Positions 34,279 to 43,115 of a stretch of DNA of 64,000 bases are shown here, piece after piece. Below the pieces are notes generated by a model. The model worked only from the letters and a program-made list of their open reading frames with translations, was not told where the DNA came from and did no database searches. Positions within the stretch are counted from its first letter, which is position 1, and each line of letters opens with the position of its first letter. This stretch comes from Clostridia bacterium (GTDB lineage Bacteria > Bacillota > Clostridia > Oscillospirales > CAG-272): the NCBI GenBank assembly GCA_017403155.1, contig JAFQOP010000012.1:79126-143125 (forward strand), read 5' to 3'. Both the position numbers and the translations under genes were made by a program.

Positions 34279-35154
34279 ATGAAGAAAACTAAAACACTGA
34301 AGGAAATAGGCTATATTCTACTCACGCTGCTCGCCTCGGCGATGTCGGCACTCGGCATATATTATTTCGTTTACTCGGCTAAATTCGCTCCTGCGGGAGT
34401 TGAGGGTATTGCGACCATGCTCTGGCAGATAACGGGTCTTAACGCTGGTATATTTTCCCTCATTTTCAACCTGCCGCTGCTTATTGCGGCGTGGTTCATA
34501 CTAAAGAGACGCTACGTTATCTACACCCTGCTCTTCACCTTTATCTCATCGGGTCTTCTTATGATGCTTGAGGAGATTGGCTTTCCCACCTATGGCGGCG
34601 AGGAGGGCACGCTCATCGCGGCAATATTCTCGGGCGTTATACTCGGTGTCAGGACGGGGCTTATGCTGAGACTTGGCGCATCAACCGGCGGCATTGATAT
34701 TATCGCAGGAATGATACAGGCGAAACGACCGCACCTCAACGTCGAGAGAGTTATAACCGTTATTTGCTACGGTACAATTCTGCTCTCCTATCTTTATTAC
34801 AGAGAGATTGGCAGCATTCTGCTCTCATTCGTGCAGATGTTTGTTTTTGACGTTTTTGCAGGTCGAATGCTAAAGGACAGACGAAACGCTATCGAGGTTA
34901 TGATTGTTACCGACGAGCCCGACAGACTGCGCGAGGCTCTTATCTATAAGCTGAAGCACGGTGCTACCGTTATAAATGCAAAGGGTATGTATACAGACGG
35001 AGAGCGCTCTCTCATTATTTCTGTTATAAACATCAGGCAGATACCCGAGCTTACCGATATTATGAAGGACTTCCCTACCTCATTTACCTATTACAGTGAG
35101 GTTTCCGGTATACGTGGCAACTTCAGATGGAAGAAGGATGACGTTGCAAAATAA
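34279..35154 (+). CDS. YitT-family membrane protein (DUF161 plus DUF2179)
   Basis: The 291-residue protein has five to six TM segments in the N-terminal 200 residues with APAGVEGIATMLWQITG and LGASTGGIDIIAG, the YitT/DUF161 signature. A soluble C-terminal DUF2179 domain (about 215-285: VMIVTDEPDRLREAL, GATVINAKGMYT, YYSEVSGIRG) follows. Start at 34279 is preceded by AAGGTG. Proposed functions for this common Firmicutes family remain unproven. Confidence 0.87.
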   Translation: MKKTKTLKEIGYILLTLLASAMSALGIYYFVYSAKFAPAGVEGIATMLWQITGLNAGIFSLIFNLPLLIAAWFILKRRYVIYTLLFTFISSGLLMMLEEIGFPTYGGEEGTLIAAIFSGVILGVRTGLMLRLGASTGGIDIIAGMIQAKRPHLNVERVITVICYGTILLSYLYYREIGSILLSFVQMFVFDVFAGRMLKDRRNAIEVMIVTDEPDRLREALIYKLKHGATVINAKGMYTDGERSLIISVINIRQIPELTDIMKDFPTSFTYYSEVSGIRGNFRWKKDDVAK

Positions 35155-35180
35155 AAAGCGCCTTTTGGCGCTTTTTATTT
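35153..35180. terminator. Bidirectional terminator between the YitT-family and DUF362 genes
   Basis: A 10-bp stem AAAAAGCGCC / GGCGCTTTTT with a TTTT loop; its right arm enters the TAA of the convergent gene and its left arm abuts the YitT-family stop. Confidence 0.9.
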
Positions 35181-36350
35181 TTCTCTGTGAAAGAGCGAGG
35201 CAATAGGAGTTCTGGCGACCTTCATCGCACTCTTGGGGCAGAACTCCTGACAGCAGAAGCAGCGAATGCACTTGCTTCTGTCTATTTTTGCCTTCTTATT
35301 CTTTATTACTATTGCCTTGGCAGGACAGATATCACGGCAGATGCCGCATCCGACGCACATATCCTTCTTAAGCTTTGGCTTAGTGCGCAGTATTGCGCCC
35401 GCTATCCTTGAGAAAAGACGCTTGATTGCGCTTTTTCCGTCTCCTGCAAATTGGAGAGAACGGCGCTCGATGACGTGCTCAAAGTCGGATACTATAAGTC
35501 TGGCTATACTGCCGTGGAGGGTTATGTCGTCGAGTGTGGCGGGGACGAGGTCGCGGCGAAGGGCGGCGGCAAGAGTTGGCACCTCGTTAAAGCCAAGACC
35601 GATAAGCTCGGCGGCAACCATATCGAGAGTATGGGGGGAGCGGGACGCGAGCAGGCAACCGATGGCTCGGGGAGTGCCCGCGGTGGGGCCGTTGCCCTCC
35701 ATGCCTATCACGGCATCGGCAATCGAGATTTCGGGGTGAAAATACTCGTCCAGATCCAGTATCATATCGGCAAAATCCTCATAACGAGGAAAGCGGTAGT
35801 GATACTCGGGCTTTATAATTCCCGGAACTGTGCCAAACATATTCTTTGCCGCGCAGGACATCCCCATCATTCCGTGGCTCTTGAGCTTACAGAAATTGAT
35901 TATCATATCGGCGCCGTCAAGATATCCCGTGTAGGTAAAGCTATGAAGCACCTTGCCCTCGGGATATTCGGCACGTCGCTCTGAGAAATCGGTGTTCAGG
36001 CTTGCTCCGTGAGACTCTACCTCACGCATACCCGATGCATTATACACTCTGCCGACGAAGACGGAGTTGTACAGCCCTCCCGGGCTGTCTCCGACAATAA
36101 CCGTGGCACCGCGCTCAACAAGAAGCTCGGCAAGCGCGGAAATTAACACGGGGTGGGTTGTGGCGGCTGTATCGGGCTTCATTGCGGAGACGAGATTAGC
36201 CTTTATTACGATGCGCATGCCGCAAGATACCGACTCGAGTGCACCGAGAGGATAGAGAAGGTCGACAAGTGCCGCCTTCGCGTCGGCAAGGTTATATTCA
36301 CCGAGGGGGATGACGCTTACGGGGTCTGTTTTGTTATAGAATGATGACAT
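35175..36350 (-). CDS. DUF362 protein with C-terminal 2x[4Fe-4S] ferredoxin domain
   Basis: The 391-residue protein has a DUF362 domain (residues about 30-300: KANLVSAMKP, GDSPGG, KLKSHGMMGMSCAAKNMFGTVPG, GMEGNGPTAGTPR) then two CxxCxxCxxxCP motifs near 335-375 (CVGCGICRDICP, CIRCFCCQEFCP). DUF362-ferredoxin proteins are widespread in anaerobes and are assumed to be redox enzymes; the reaction is unknown. Single-gene unit. Confidence 0.85.
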   Translation of the reverse strand: MSSFYNKTDPVSVIPLGEYNLADAKAALVDLLYPLGALESVSCGMRIVIKANLVSAMKPDTAATTHPVLISALAELLVERGATVIVGDSPGGLYNSVFVGRVYNASGMREVESHGASLNTDFSERRAEYPEGKVLHSFTYTGYLDGADMIINFCKLKSHGMMGMSCAAKNMFGTVPGIIKPEYHYRFPRYEDFADMILDLDEYFHPEISIADAVIGMEGNGPTAGTPRAIGCLLASRSPHTLDMVAAELIGLGFNEVPTLAAALRRDLVPATLDDITLHGSIARLIVSDFEHVIERRSLQFAGDGKSAIKRLFSRIAGAILRTKPKLKKDMCVGCGICRDICPAKAIVIKNKKAKIDRSKCIRCFCCQEFCPKSAMKVARTPIASLFHREK

Positions 36351-36380
36351 AATATTCTGTCCTTATTGCTTGATAACTAT

Positions 36381-36409
36381 ATTTTACTACAAGCGTTCAG
36401 TTTTTGCAA
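36381..36409 (-). promoter_or_regulatory. Promoter of the DUF362 gene
   Basis: Minus-strand TTGCAA (36404-36409), 17 bp, TAAAAT (36381-36386). Confidence 0.68.
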
Positions 36410-36436
36410 TATTTATTTCACTATTTACTATTTACT

Positions 36437-36464
36437 TTGCGAAAAAAATGTTCTAACATATAAA
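36437..36464 (+). promoter_or_regulatory. Candidate promoter of nagBA
   Basis: TTGCGA (36437-36442), 16 bp, TATAAA (36459-36464). Weaker than its neighbours, as expected for an induced operon. No clear NagR-type palindrome is seen. Confidence 0.4.
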
Positions 36465-36495
36465 TAAAGATAAAAAACATTTAAGGAGAATAGAT

Positions 36496-37254
36496 ATGAG
36501 ACAGTTTATGAAGGACAAGCTCGAGGTTCGTGCGTATGAAAACCGCACCCTTATGGGAGAGGCGGCAGCGCGCGACATAAGCGCAACAATAAGGTCCCTG
36601 CTCGAGCATGAGGACGAGATAAACATGATATTTGCCGCAGCACCCTCGCAGAATGACGTGCTGCTCGCCCTTGTCAACGACAAGAGCATCGACTGGACGA
36701 GAGTAAACGCATTTCACATGGACGAGTATGTAGGTCTTGACAAGGATGCGCCCCAGGGCTTTGGCAACTTTTTGTTCGAGCATTTGTTCTCACTTGCGCC
36801 CTTCAAGTCGGTGAATTACATAGACTGCACGGCAAAGGACCCCGAGGCAGAGTGCCTGCGATACACAGAGCTGCTCAAGACCAATCCGACCGACATCGTT
36901 GTTATGGGCATTGGAGAAAACGGTCATATTGCATTCAACGACCCGCCCGTCGCAGACTTTGCCGATGAGAAGTGGGTTAAGGTGGTAGAGCTCGATCCCA
37001 TATGCCGCCAACAGCAGGTCAACGACGGCTGCTTTAAGACTATTGAGGAGGTGCCGACCCACGCAATCACCCTCACTGTGCCCACCCTTATGAGGGCGGC
37101 ATACCATTTTTGCATTGTTCCTGCAGCTACGAAGGCGCAGGCGGTATACAACACGCTGACGGGCGAGATAAGCGAAAGCTGCCCCGCAAGCATTCTTCGC
37201 ACGCAGAACAGCGCGATACTTTACCTTGACGAAAAGAGCTCGGCACTTATATGA
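36496..37254 (+). CDS. nagB: Glucosamine-6-phosphate deaminase
   Basis: Converts GlcN-6-P to fructose-6-P and ammonia. The 252-residue protein has NAFHMDEYVGL with the catalytic Asp, GIGENGHIAFNDPP with the ring-opening His, and a C-terminal lid ending in short form. AAGGAG lies eight bases before ATG. It overlaps nagA by four bases, so amino-sugar catabolism is coupled. Length is slightly short but within the Firmicutes range. Confidence 0.93.
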   Translation: MRQFMKDKLEVRAYENRTLMGEAAARDISATIRSLLEHEDEINMIFAAAPSQNDVLLALVNDKSIDWTRVNAFHMDEYVGLDKDAPQGFGNFLFEHLFSLAPFKSVNYIDCTAKDPEAECLRYTELLKTNPTDIVVMGIGENGHIAFNDPPVADFADEKWVKVVELDPICRQQQVNDGCFKTIEEVPTHAITLTVPTLMRAAYHFCIVPAATKAQAVYNTLTGEISESCPASILRTQNSAILYLDEKSSALI

Positions 37255-38402
37255 CTGTAAGAATAAAATGCGACAATATCGTCACGTTGGACGGTATTCT
37301 TGACGGATATCTCTATATATGCGACGGTATTATTGCCGATATATCCAAAAAGTACAAAAAATGCGACACGGGGTATGACTTTACGGGCAAAACCCTGCTT
37401 GCAGGCTTTGTAGAGCTGCACACCCACGGGGCAGGCGGATACCCCTTTCTCACCGAGTCGGGTGAGGTAGTCGGACGGGCGTGCGACTATCATCTTGCAC
37501 ACGGTACAACCACAATTCTTCCCACCCTGTCCGCTTCTCCCATCGAGGTGATGGAAAAGGGCGTTGCTGCTATCAGGGAGGCTCGCGACTCCCATCTTAC
37601 AAAATCAAATATTATAGGCGCACATCTGGAGGGCCCCTATCTCAGCCCCGAGCAGTGCGGAGCACAGTGCACCGACTACATCACCGAGCCTATCGAGGAT
37701 GACTACCGTGCGCTTGTTGAGAGATACGGCGATGCTGTTGCAAGATGGACCTACGCTCCCGAGCGCGACCCGAGTGGCAAATTTGCTCGGTATCTCACCG
37801 AAAACGGAATTCTCCCCTCTGCGGGACACACGAATGCTAAGCACCCTGATATGAGGGTGGCGATAGATGGCGGCTGTAAGCTCGTCACCCACCTCTACTC
37901 CTGCACCTCTACGGTAACGAGGGATATGGGCTTCCGCTCTCTCGGCGTTATAGAAAGCGCATTTCTCGAGGATGAGCTTTTTGTGGAGCTTATTGCGGAC
38001 GGAAAGCACCTGCCGAGCGAGCTTGTGAGGATGATTGTGAAAATCAAGGGTGTAGACCGAGTTGCCCTGATAACCGACTCGCTTGAAATAGCGGGCACGG
38101 ATATCAAGGAGGGCGTTATGGCAGGCACGGCATTTATCGTGGAGGACGGGGTATGTAAGCTACGCGACCGCTCCGCCTTTGCAGGCAGTGTTGCAACCTC
38201 GGACGTGCTGCTTCGCTTTGCTGTAAACGAATGCGGCATTTCGATCACTGATGCATCGAGGATGCTCTCTAACGTTCCCGCAAGGCTGCTTGGAATCAAG
38301 CGCGGACGCCTTGAGGTCGGATACGCCGCTGACATTGCGGTGCTCGACGGTGGGCTGAACGTCACCGAGGTATTTGTAAACGGTGAGAAAATTAGTTTTT
38401 AA
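37251..38402 (+). CDS. nagA: N-acetylglucosamine-6-phosphate deacetylase
   Basis: Amidohydrolase that feeds GlcN-6-P to NagB. The 383-residue protein shows GFVELHTHGAGG (metal-binding HxH), HLEGPYLSP, SAGHTNA, THLYSCTS and the catalytic Asp in LITDSLEIAGT, ending with the ADIAVLDG typical of the composite beta-sandwich. Standard length. The stop codon lies in the arm of a strong terminator shared with the convergent GH2 gene. Confidence 0.94.
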   Translation: MTVRIKCDNIVTLDGILDGYLYICDGIIADISKKYKKCDTGYDFTGKTLLAGFVELHTHGAGGYPFLTESGEVVGRACDYHLAHGTTTILPTLSASPIEVMEKGVAAIREARDSHLTKSNIIGAHLEGPYLSPEQCGAQCTDYITEPIEDDYRALVERYGDAVARWTYAPERDPSGKFARYLTENGILPSAGHTNAKHPDMRVAIDGGCKLVTHLYSCTSTVTRDMGFRSLGVIESAFLEDELFVELIADGKHLPSELVRMIVKIKGVDRVALITDSLEIAGTDIKEGVMAGTAFIVEDGVCKLRDRSAFAGSVATSDVLLRFAVNECGISITDASRMLSNVPARLLGIKRGRLEVGYAADIAVLDGGLNVTEVFVNGEKISF

Positions 38403-38438
38403 TACAAAAAGCACTCCGCGAGGAGTGCTTTTTGTATT
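38401..38438. terminator. 17-bp perfect bidirectional terminator between nagA and GH2
   Basis: Arms 38401-38417 and 38422-38438 are exact complements with a GCGA loop. The nagA stop overlaps the left arm and the GH2 stop overlaps the right arm. Confidence 0.92.
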
Positions 38439-40902
38439 AGGTTTCTTCTCTGAGGTAGCGCTCGGACTCGTTCCAATAGTCCATCGATTCAACGGGCTCG
38501 GCATCAAGCTGCCAATACTGGGTCATCATTCCCTCCTTCTGAGGTCCTGCGGCAGCGGTATCGGAAAGGTATGCGCGAAGGTCCGCCGTGCTGATATGCT
38601 CTCCTCTGCCGAAGTCTGGCGTGTGGCAATAGTAGACAAGAGCCTTCATCATTGCAACGCTGGCAGGCTCCTCCCTCTCACAGCCCGTGAAATTGAAGCC
38701 CGTTACAAGCAGCCGTCCCTTTCCCACCTTTAAATCGAAGGCATAGGAGAAGTTGCGCATGCATCTCTCGGGACGAAGCTCTGAGTAGGCAAACTTGGTT
38801 ACGTCAAAGCGGTCTCTGTTGCACTTATCAATACCGGATACGATAGAATGCACCCTGACGGGAAAATCGTCGAGATTTATCTTATCCGAGTCATCGATAA
38901 GGTGATAATACTGGAAGTTTATCTCCCCGTCGGTCGGGAAGCCGAGGGAGGTCAGTGCTGTTTTGTCGTCTCTGCCGCCGTTGATGGTGCCTCTGTCCCA
39001 TATTACACCCTTATATCTGTCCCACGTGTGGACAAAGGAATACTCGGGGGCTGCCATGCCCTTGTGGAGGAGGTGGCGGCACCAATCGGTGCGATATATG
39101 AGAAGCACATCCTCACCTCTATCGAGCCTCTCGAAGAGGCTACCGTCAAGCTTATCGGTGACGGTGAGTGAGGAATCGGGGTTGGCGGTGAAGGCGGTGT
39201 CGAGATAACTCTCTCGCATATCGAATGCGGCATCTATCGGTGCTGCGCGAACGACGGGGGGGAACACCCACAGCTCCCAGCTATTCTCCGCAACGGTGCC
39301 GTCGGTGAAGGAGAGGCGGCAGGTGAGAGTGAGCTTATCTGCCGCTGTAAGTGTCGGCAGCTTTATTTCAAGAGAGCATATCTCATAGGTACCCGAGGCG
39401 CCCGTGTCAACGTCAGTGAGAGTTCCCGTGCGCAGCACGTCGGAGGCGTGGGAGAGTGTGTAGGTGAAGGTCGCGCTCTCAGGCGGTGCTATCGCAAACT
39501 GCGAGAGGAGGACGGGAAATTTGACAGTCTCACCGAAGGTAAATATCTGCTTTGGCAGACGGGCGAGGACGACGGTGTCTGCGTTGAAGCGACGAAATTC
39601 GTCTGCGCTTATGCCGTGTGGATCGTCAAAGCAATCGACAACACCGTTGGAATTTTCATATCTGTCCGTGTCTGCAAACTGGAGCATATGGAAGCCCGAG
39701 AGAAGGTGGCTCGCACGAATACTCTCGAGGGCACATTTCCAGGCTCTCATCTGATAGTTTTTGGTTATCTGGAGGGTTTGGGCAAAGTTATCCTTATATC
39801 CCTTTGCTTCGAGGAGCTTTATCTCCTCGTCGACCCACCAGGGTGCCTCCTTGCCATAGCGGAGAAACTTTTCCTTCAGGGCATAGAAGTCGCGCCAGGA
39901 GGTGTAGTGACAGACCTCGTGCGCGAGAAGCGGACGGGCGAAGGCAATGCCTCGACGAATCACGCCCCCCTCCCCTTCTGCTATCATATCGCGATCCCGC
40001 ACCGTGCCAAAGCCGAGCAGATTATCCGTGTCGGAGAACATATCGCGGTTTCTGCCATAGGGGAAATAATATCCCATGTGCTGTACGTCAAAATCGACAT
40101 AATCACGGTCAAACTCACCGTGGGCACAGGTATCGATAAAAAGACGGGTGGGGTCATGGCGCTTGATAAAGTCGCGAATCTCGCGTATTCTCGGCTTTGT
40201 TCCCGGCTGACGGATTTCATTGCCGACACAGTAGACCATAAAGGAAGGATGGTTGTAAAGACGGTTTATTATGGCGATAAGCTCACCGTCGGAGACAAAG
40301 TCATTCTTGCCGTAGAGCATCTCCTCAAGGTTGTCGTATTCCATATTTTCCGCACGCATCTCGATATGCACAAGCATACCTATCTCGTCTGCAGCGCTGA
40401 AGCATTCGTCGGTCGGTACGACAGAGTGGAAACGGACTGTGTTATAGCCGTAGCTCTTTGCCATAAGGAAGTTCTTCTTGTAGAACTCAAGCTCGGACAG
40501 AGAGCAATTGTTCTCATGCTCGTGTGCTGCAGCGCCGCGTATGTAGGCGCGCATATAGAAGGGGTAGCCGTTCAGATATATGTATTTCGAGTCGGTCGAG
40601 AAATAGCGGAAGCCAAAGCGGTCGGATATCACCTCTGCCGTGCCGTCGGAGTAGGCAATGCGGCACTCCAGGGTATAGAGATATGGGGACTCGGCAGACC
40701 AAGCATTGGCAGAAAAGGACGCGGACAGGCTTGCACACCTCCCTGCTACCTCGCCGATGCCGCTGAAGCATACCTGCCCTTTCACGTCGCGGACGGAAAA
40801 GGTGAGGTCGGATATCTCGCACACGGCGGTGACGGTGGCGCTCATGGGCTCATCCGTTTTGCCTGCTGTTATATTCAGTACAGTGTTTTTATCGGTTATC
40901 AT
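38437..40902 (-). CDS. Glycoside hydrolase family 2 enzyme without N-terminal sugar-binding domain
   Basis: The 821-residue protein starts in an immunoglobulin-like GH2 domain (residues about 10-100), followed by the TIM barrel: YNTVRFHSVVPTDE, the acid/base Glu 229 in YCVGNEIR and the nucleophile Glu 329 in LAHEVCHY. Beta-sandwich domains fill the C-terminal half. GH2 covers beta-galactosidase, mannosidase and glucuronidase activities; specificity cannot be told. Family members usually begin with a sugar-binding beta-sandwich, absent here. No signal peptide. It follows an EamA transporter by nine bases. Confidence 0.82.
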   Translation of the reverse strand: MITDKNTVLNITAGKTDEPMSATVTAVCEISDLTFSVRDVKGQVCFSGIGEVAGRCASLSASFSANAWSAESPYLYTLECRIAYSDGTAEVISDRFGFRYFSTDSKYIYLNGYPFYMRAYIRGAAAHEHENNCSLSELEFYKKNFLMAKSYGYNTVRFHSVVPTDECFSAADEIGMLVHIEMRAENMEYDNLEEMLYGKNDFVSDGELIAIINRLYNHPSFMVYCVGNEIRQPGTKPRIREIRDFIKRHDPTRLFIDTCAHGEFDRDYVDFDVQHMGYYFPYGRNRDMFSDTDNLLGFGTVRDRDMIAEGEGGVIRRGIAFARPLLAHEVCHYTSWRDFYALKEKFLRYGKEAPWWVDEEIKLLEAKGYKDNFAQTLQITKNYQMRAWKCALESIRASHLLSGFHMLQFADTDRYENSNGVVDCFDDPHGISADEFRRFNADTVVLARLPKQIFTFGETVKFPVLLSQFAIAPPESATFTYTLSHASDVLRTGTLTDVDTGASGTYEICSLEIKLPTLTAADKLTLTCRLSFTDGTVAENSWELWVFPPVVRAAPIDAAFDMRESYLDTAFTANPDSSLTVTDKLDGSLFERLDRGEDVLLIYRTDWCRHLLHKGMAAPEYSFVHTWDRYKGVIWDRGTINGGRDDKTALTSLGFPTDGEINFQYYHLIDDSDKINLDDFPVRVHSIVSGIDKCNRDRFDVTKFAYSELRPERCMRNFSYAFDLKVGKGRLLVTGFNFTGCEREEPASVAMMKALVYYCHTPDFGRGEHISTADLRAYLSDTAAAGPQKEGMMTQYWQLDAEPVESMDYWNESERYLREET

Positions 40903-40911
40903 AAATACTCC

Positions 40912-41844
40912 TTATGCGACAAGCGTGGGCAAAAGATTCATAGAAACGAGGGCGCAAACCATTATCACGATACCGACGATATTCTTGACGGAAAGACGCT
41001 CCCTGAAGAAAACGGCGGAGGCAATCACACTCATAATAAGCACACTGGAATTATCGAGGGTATAAAGAACGGTGGTGGATATCTGCGGAATGAGAATAAC
41101 TATAAGGTTGATGGCAAGGGCAAACACTATGCTCGTCAGCGCGAGGTAGAGAAAAGATATCCTTGTCTGGCGGAAGGTGGCAAAAAAGCCCTTGCGATTC
41201 TTGATCAGAGAGGTGACGGTGGAGATGAGTGCAGCAAAGAGGAAGGTCAGAATGACCATCTCGTCGCGATTCGCCTCGCCGCCTGCCTCCTCTGTGCGCT
41301 GCTGGAGGGTGAGGAATATACCGTAGACTCCGTTACATACGCCAAGACCGAGGCAGGAGAGAATAAACGGGAGGCTGACACGCTGCTTTTCATCTCCCGA
41401 TGCGTCACTCTTGCCGCTAACAAGGTAGACGGCGGCGATAATGGCAACAATGGAAATAACGTTTATCAGAATTACGGGTGTGCTCGTCCAGCTATCCCAG
41501 CCGAGAATGAGCGCGGCAACGATGGGAAGAATTATTCCGCCGGCAAGGGAGAACATCATCAGTATTGAATAGGGGCCCGACTGCGAAGCCTTTACGATGA
41601 AGTAGTTATATCCGAAGAGGGCTACTGCATTGAGCGCTCCGATAAGAACCGTCCACCCGTTGAAGGTAAACCGGCAGAGGGAGAAGCAGAAAAAGGTGAT
41701 TACCGCGACGGTAAGACCCGATACCGTGGTAAGAGTTGCCGATGCGTTGTCGGGTTTGCCCGGGTATTTATCGGTATAAAGCTTGGTGAAAAGGGACTGA
41801 AGTGTGTAAAGAATGATAAGAAATGCTAAAAGCAGATACGGCAT
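40912..41844 (-). CDS. EamA/DMT-family transporter
   Basis: The 310-residue protein has ten hydrophobic segments in two five-TM halves with the DMT pattern (AVALFGYNYFIVKASQSGPYSI, then VLYTLDNSSVLIMSVIASAVFFRERLS near the C-terminus). Drug/metabolite exporters of this class move small molecules. Being cotranscribed with a GH2 hydrolase suggests a sugar or derivative, an inference only. The start lies downstream of a strong promoter and a palindrome. Confidence 0.82.
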   Translation of the reverse strand: MPYLLLAFLIILYTLQSLFTKLYTDKYPGKPDNASATLTTVSGLTVAVITFFCFSLCRFTFNGWTVLIGALNAVALFGYNYFIVKASQSGPYSILMMFSLAGGIILPIVAALILGWDSWTSTPVILINVISIVAIIAAVYLVSGKSDASGDEKQRVSLPFILSCLGLGVCNGVYGIFLTLQQRTEEAGGEANRDEMVILTFLFAALISTVTSLIKNRKGFFATFRQTRISFLYLALTSIVFALAINLIVILIPQISTTVLYTLDNSSVLIMSVIASAVFFRERLSVKNIVGIVIMVCALVSMNLLPTLVA

Positions 41845-41880
41845 AAATATTCTCCTTGAGCTAGAAACGGATTAATTATC

Positions 41881-41898
41881 CAAGTCAAAATCAACTTG
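41881..41898. promoter_or_regulatory. Palindrome at the start point of the EamA-GH2 operon
   Basis: CAAGT and ACTTG arms are separated by 8 bp and sit where transcription should begin (about seven bases past the -10). Position and symmetry fit a repressor operator; no regulator gene is adjacent. Confidence 0.4.
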
Positions 41899-41927
41899 AT
41901 TTTATCAAATTGAGTGGCGGCTGTCAA
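41899..41927 (-). promoter_or_regulatory. Promoter of the EamA-GH2 operon
   Basis: Minus-strand TTGACA (41922-41927), 17 bp, TAAAAT (41899-41904). Confidence 0.82.
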
Positions 41928-42082
41928 TAGACTCGGCAATTTTATTGTAAATAAAATTCAAAGCCTCAATATGCGATCAGGAGGGCTTTTTTCCTTGGTT
42001 TGAGATTTTTTGTCGAAAAATATAACAAAACAAACAATTATACCGCAAAGGAACAAATTTAGTGGTAGCAAGGATTTTGAAC

Positions 42083-42122
42083 ACAAAAAAGGCAGGCGCC
42101 GAGCTTTTCGGTGTCTGCCTCA
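42083..42122 (-). terminator. Terminator after degV
   Basis: Stem AGGCAG..GCCGA / TCGG..CTGCCT with a few mismatches lies just past the degV stop and is followed on the minus strand by six T. Confidence 0.75.
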
Positions 42123-42131
42123 TTGTCGAGC

Positions 42132-42968
42132 TTATTTTCCTGACACGAATATATAGCCGAAGGCACCCGGTCCCCAGTGGCAGGAGATCGCGGGATCCAG
42201 CTCATCGTATGCTATCATGGCACCGTGATACCTTGTATCGGTCATCTCAACGAGCTTATCCAGGTTTGCCGCATCGTAGGTAAATGAGGGTACGATGGGA
42301 TAGCTTACGTCACAATTATTGTCGGCAAGATATTTGTTGATTGCGATCATCGCGTTGCGCTTGCCACGCTCCTTGCTTATTACGAAGACCTTGCCATCTG
42401 TCACAGAATTTATTCCGATAAGTGGCTTGAGCTGGAGGATGCTGCCAAACACCCACGCCGCACGGCTGAGTCTGCCGCCCCTATGGAGATACTCGAGGGT
42501 GTCGGGGATGGCAACAACGCGGATACGGGGCACAAGCGAGCAAAGGATATCTACAACCGTATCGACGTCCTCATCAAGGTGCTTTAACGCCTCCATAGCA
42601 AGAATACGGACTCCACCCACGGCTGTCCTCGAATCCACAACTCTCACTTTCGGGTCATCCTTAAAGAAGCCCGATATTGCATTATAGGTGCCCGATATGC
42701 CCGAGGAGATGGTTATTATTATAACGCTGTCGCCGCGGTCGGTATATTTCTTCACGCGTGCCCGGACGTCTCCAAGCTCGGGAAGGGATGTTGCCGGGAA
42801 CTGCTTTTCCTCTATAAGCGCCTTATAAAACTCGGCAAAGCCGAGATCAACTCCGTCGAGGTATTCCCTGCACCCGATTCGTATTTTAAGAGGAAGAATC
42901 TCAACACCGAGCGCTGCTGCCTCCTCCGTTTTTATACTGCTGCCAGAATCTACAAAAATCTTTATCAT
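42132..42968 (-). CDS. DegV-family fatty-acid-binding protein
   Basis: The 278-residue protein starts IKIFVDSGSSI and contains the family motifs ATSLPE, ISSGISGTYNA, VVDSRTAVGG and LEYLHRGGRLSRAAW. DegV/FakB proteins bind a fatty acid and present it to the FakA kinase, supplying acyl phosphate to phospholipid synthesis. No fakA is in the window. Own promoter and terminator. Confidence 0.92.
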   Translation of the reverse strand: MIKIFVDSGSSIKTEEAAALGVEILPLKIRIGCREYLDGVDLGFAEFYKALIEEKQFPATSLPELGDVRARVKKYTDRGDSVIIITISSGISGTYNAISGFFKDDPKVRVVDSRTAVGGVRILAMEALKHLDEDVDTVVDILCSLVPRIRVVAIPDTLEYLHRGGRLSRAAWVFGSILQLKPLIGINSVTDGKVFVISKERGKRNAMIAINKYLADNNCDVSYPIVPSFTYDAANLDKLVEMTDTRYHGAMIAYDELDPAISCHWGPGAFGYIFVSGK

Positions 42969-43009
42969 CAGATTACTCCTTAACTTATATACACTTCAAG
43001 AGTCGTATA

Positions 43010-43038
43010 ATTGTAGCACACAATGGTTGATTTGTCAA
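43010..43038 (-). promoter_or_regulatory. Promoter of degV
   Basis: Minus-strand TTGACA (43033-43038), 17 bp, TACAAT (43010-43015), TGC before the -10. Confidence 0.85.
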
Positions 43039-43070
43039 CTTTTTGTTTCCTGACGCATGCTTTTGCAAAG

Positions 43071-43100
43071 AAAAAGCGAAGATCAACTCTTCGCTTTTTC
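43071..43100 (-). terminator. Terminator after the 140-residue membrane protein
   Basis: A 12-bp stem AAAAAGCGAAGA / TCTTCGCTTTTT with a 5-nt loop, 16 bases past the stop. Confidence 0.88.
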
Positions 43101-43115
43101 TTATATTGCTAACAG

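Noticed and set aside
36351-36495. Riboswitch (glmS or similar) upstream of nagB
   Set aside because: The spacer is AT-rich and unstructured and is occupied by two divergent promoters.
39448-41568. A 706-codon plus-strand open frame across the GH2 and EamA genes
   Set aside because: It crosses the junction of two recognised minus-strand genes and shows no domain or ribosome site.
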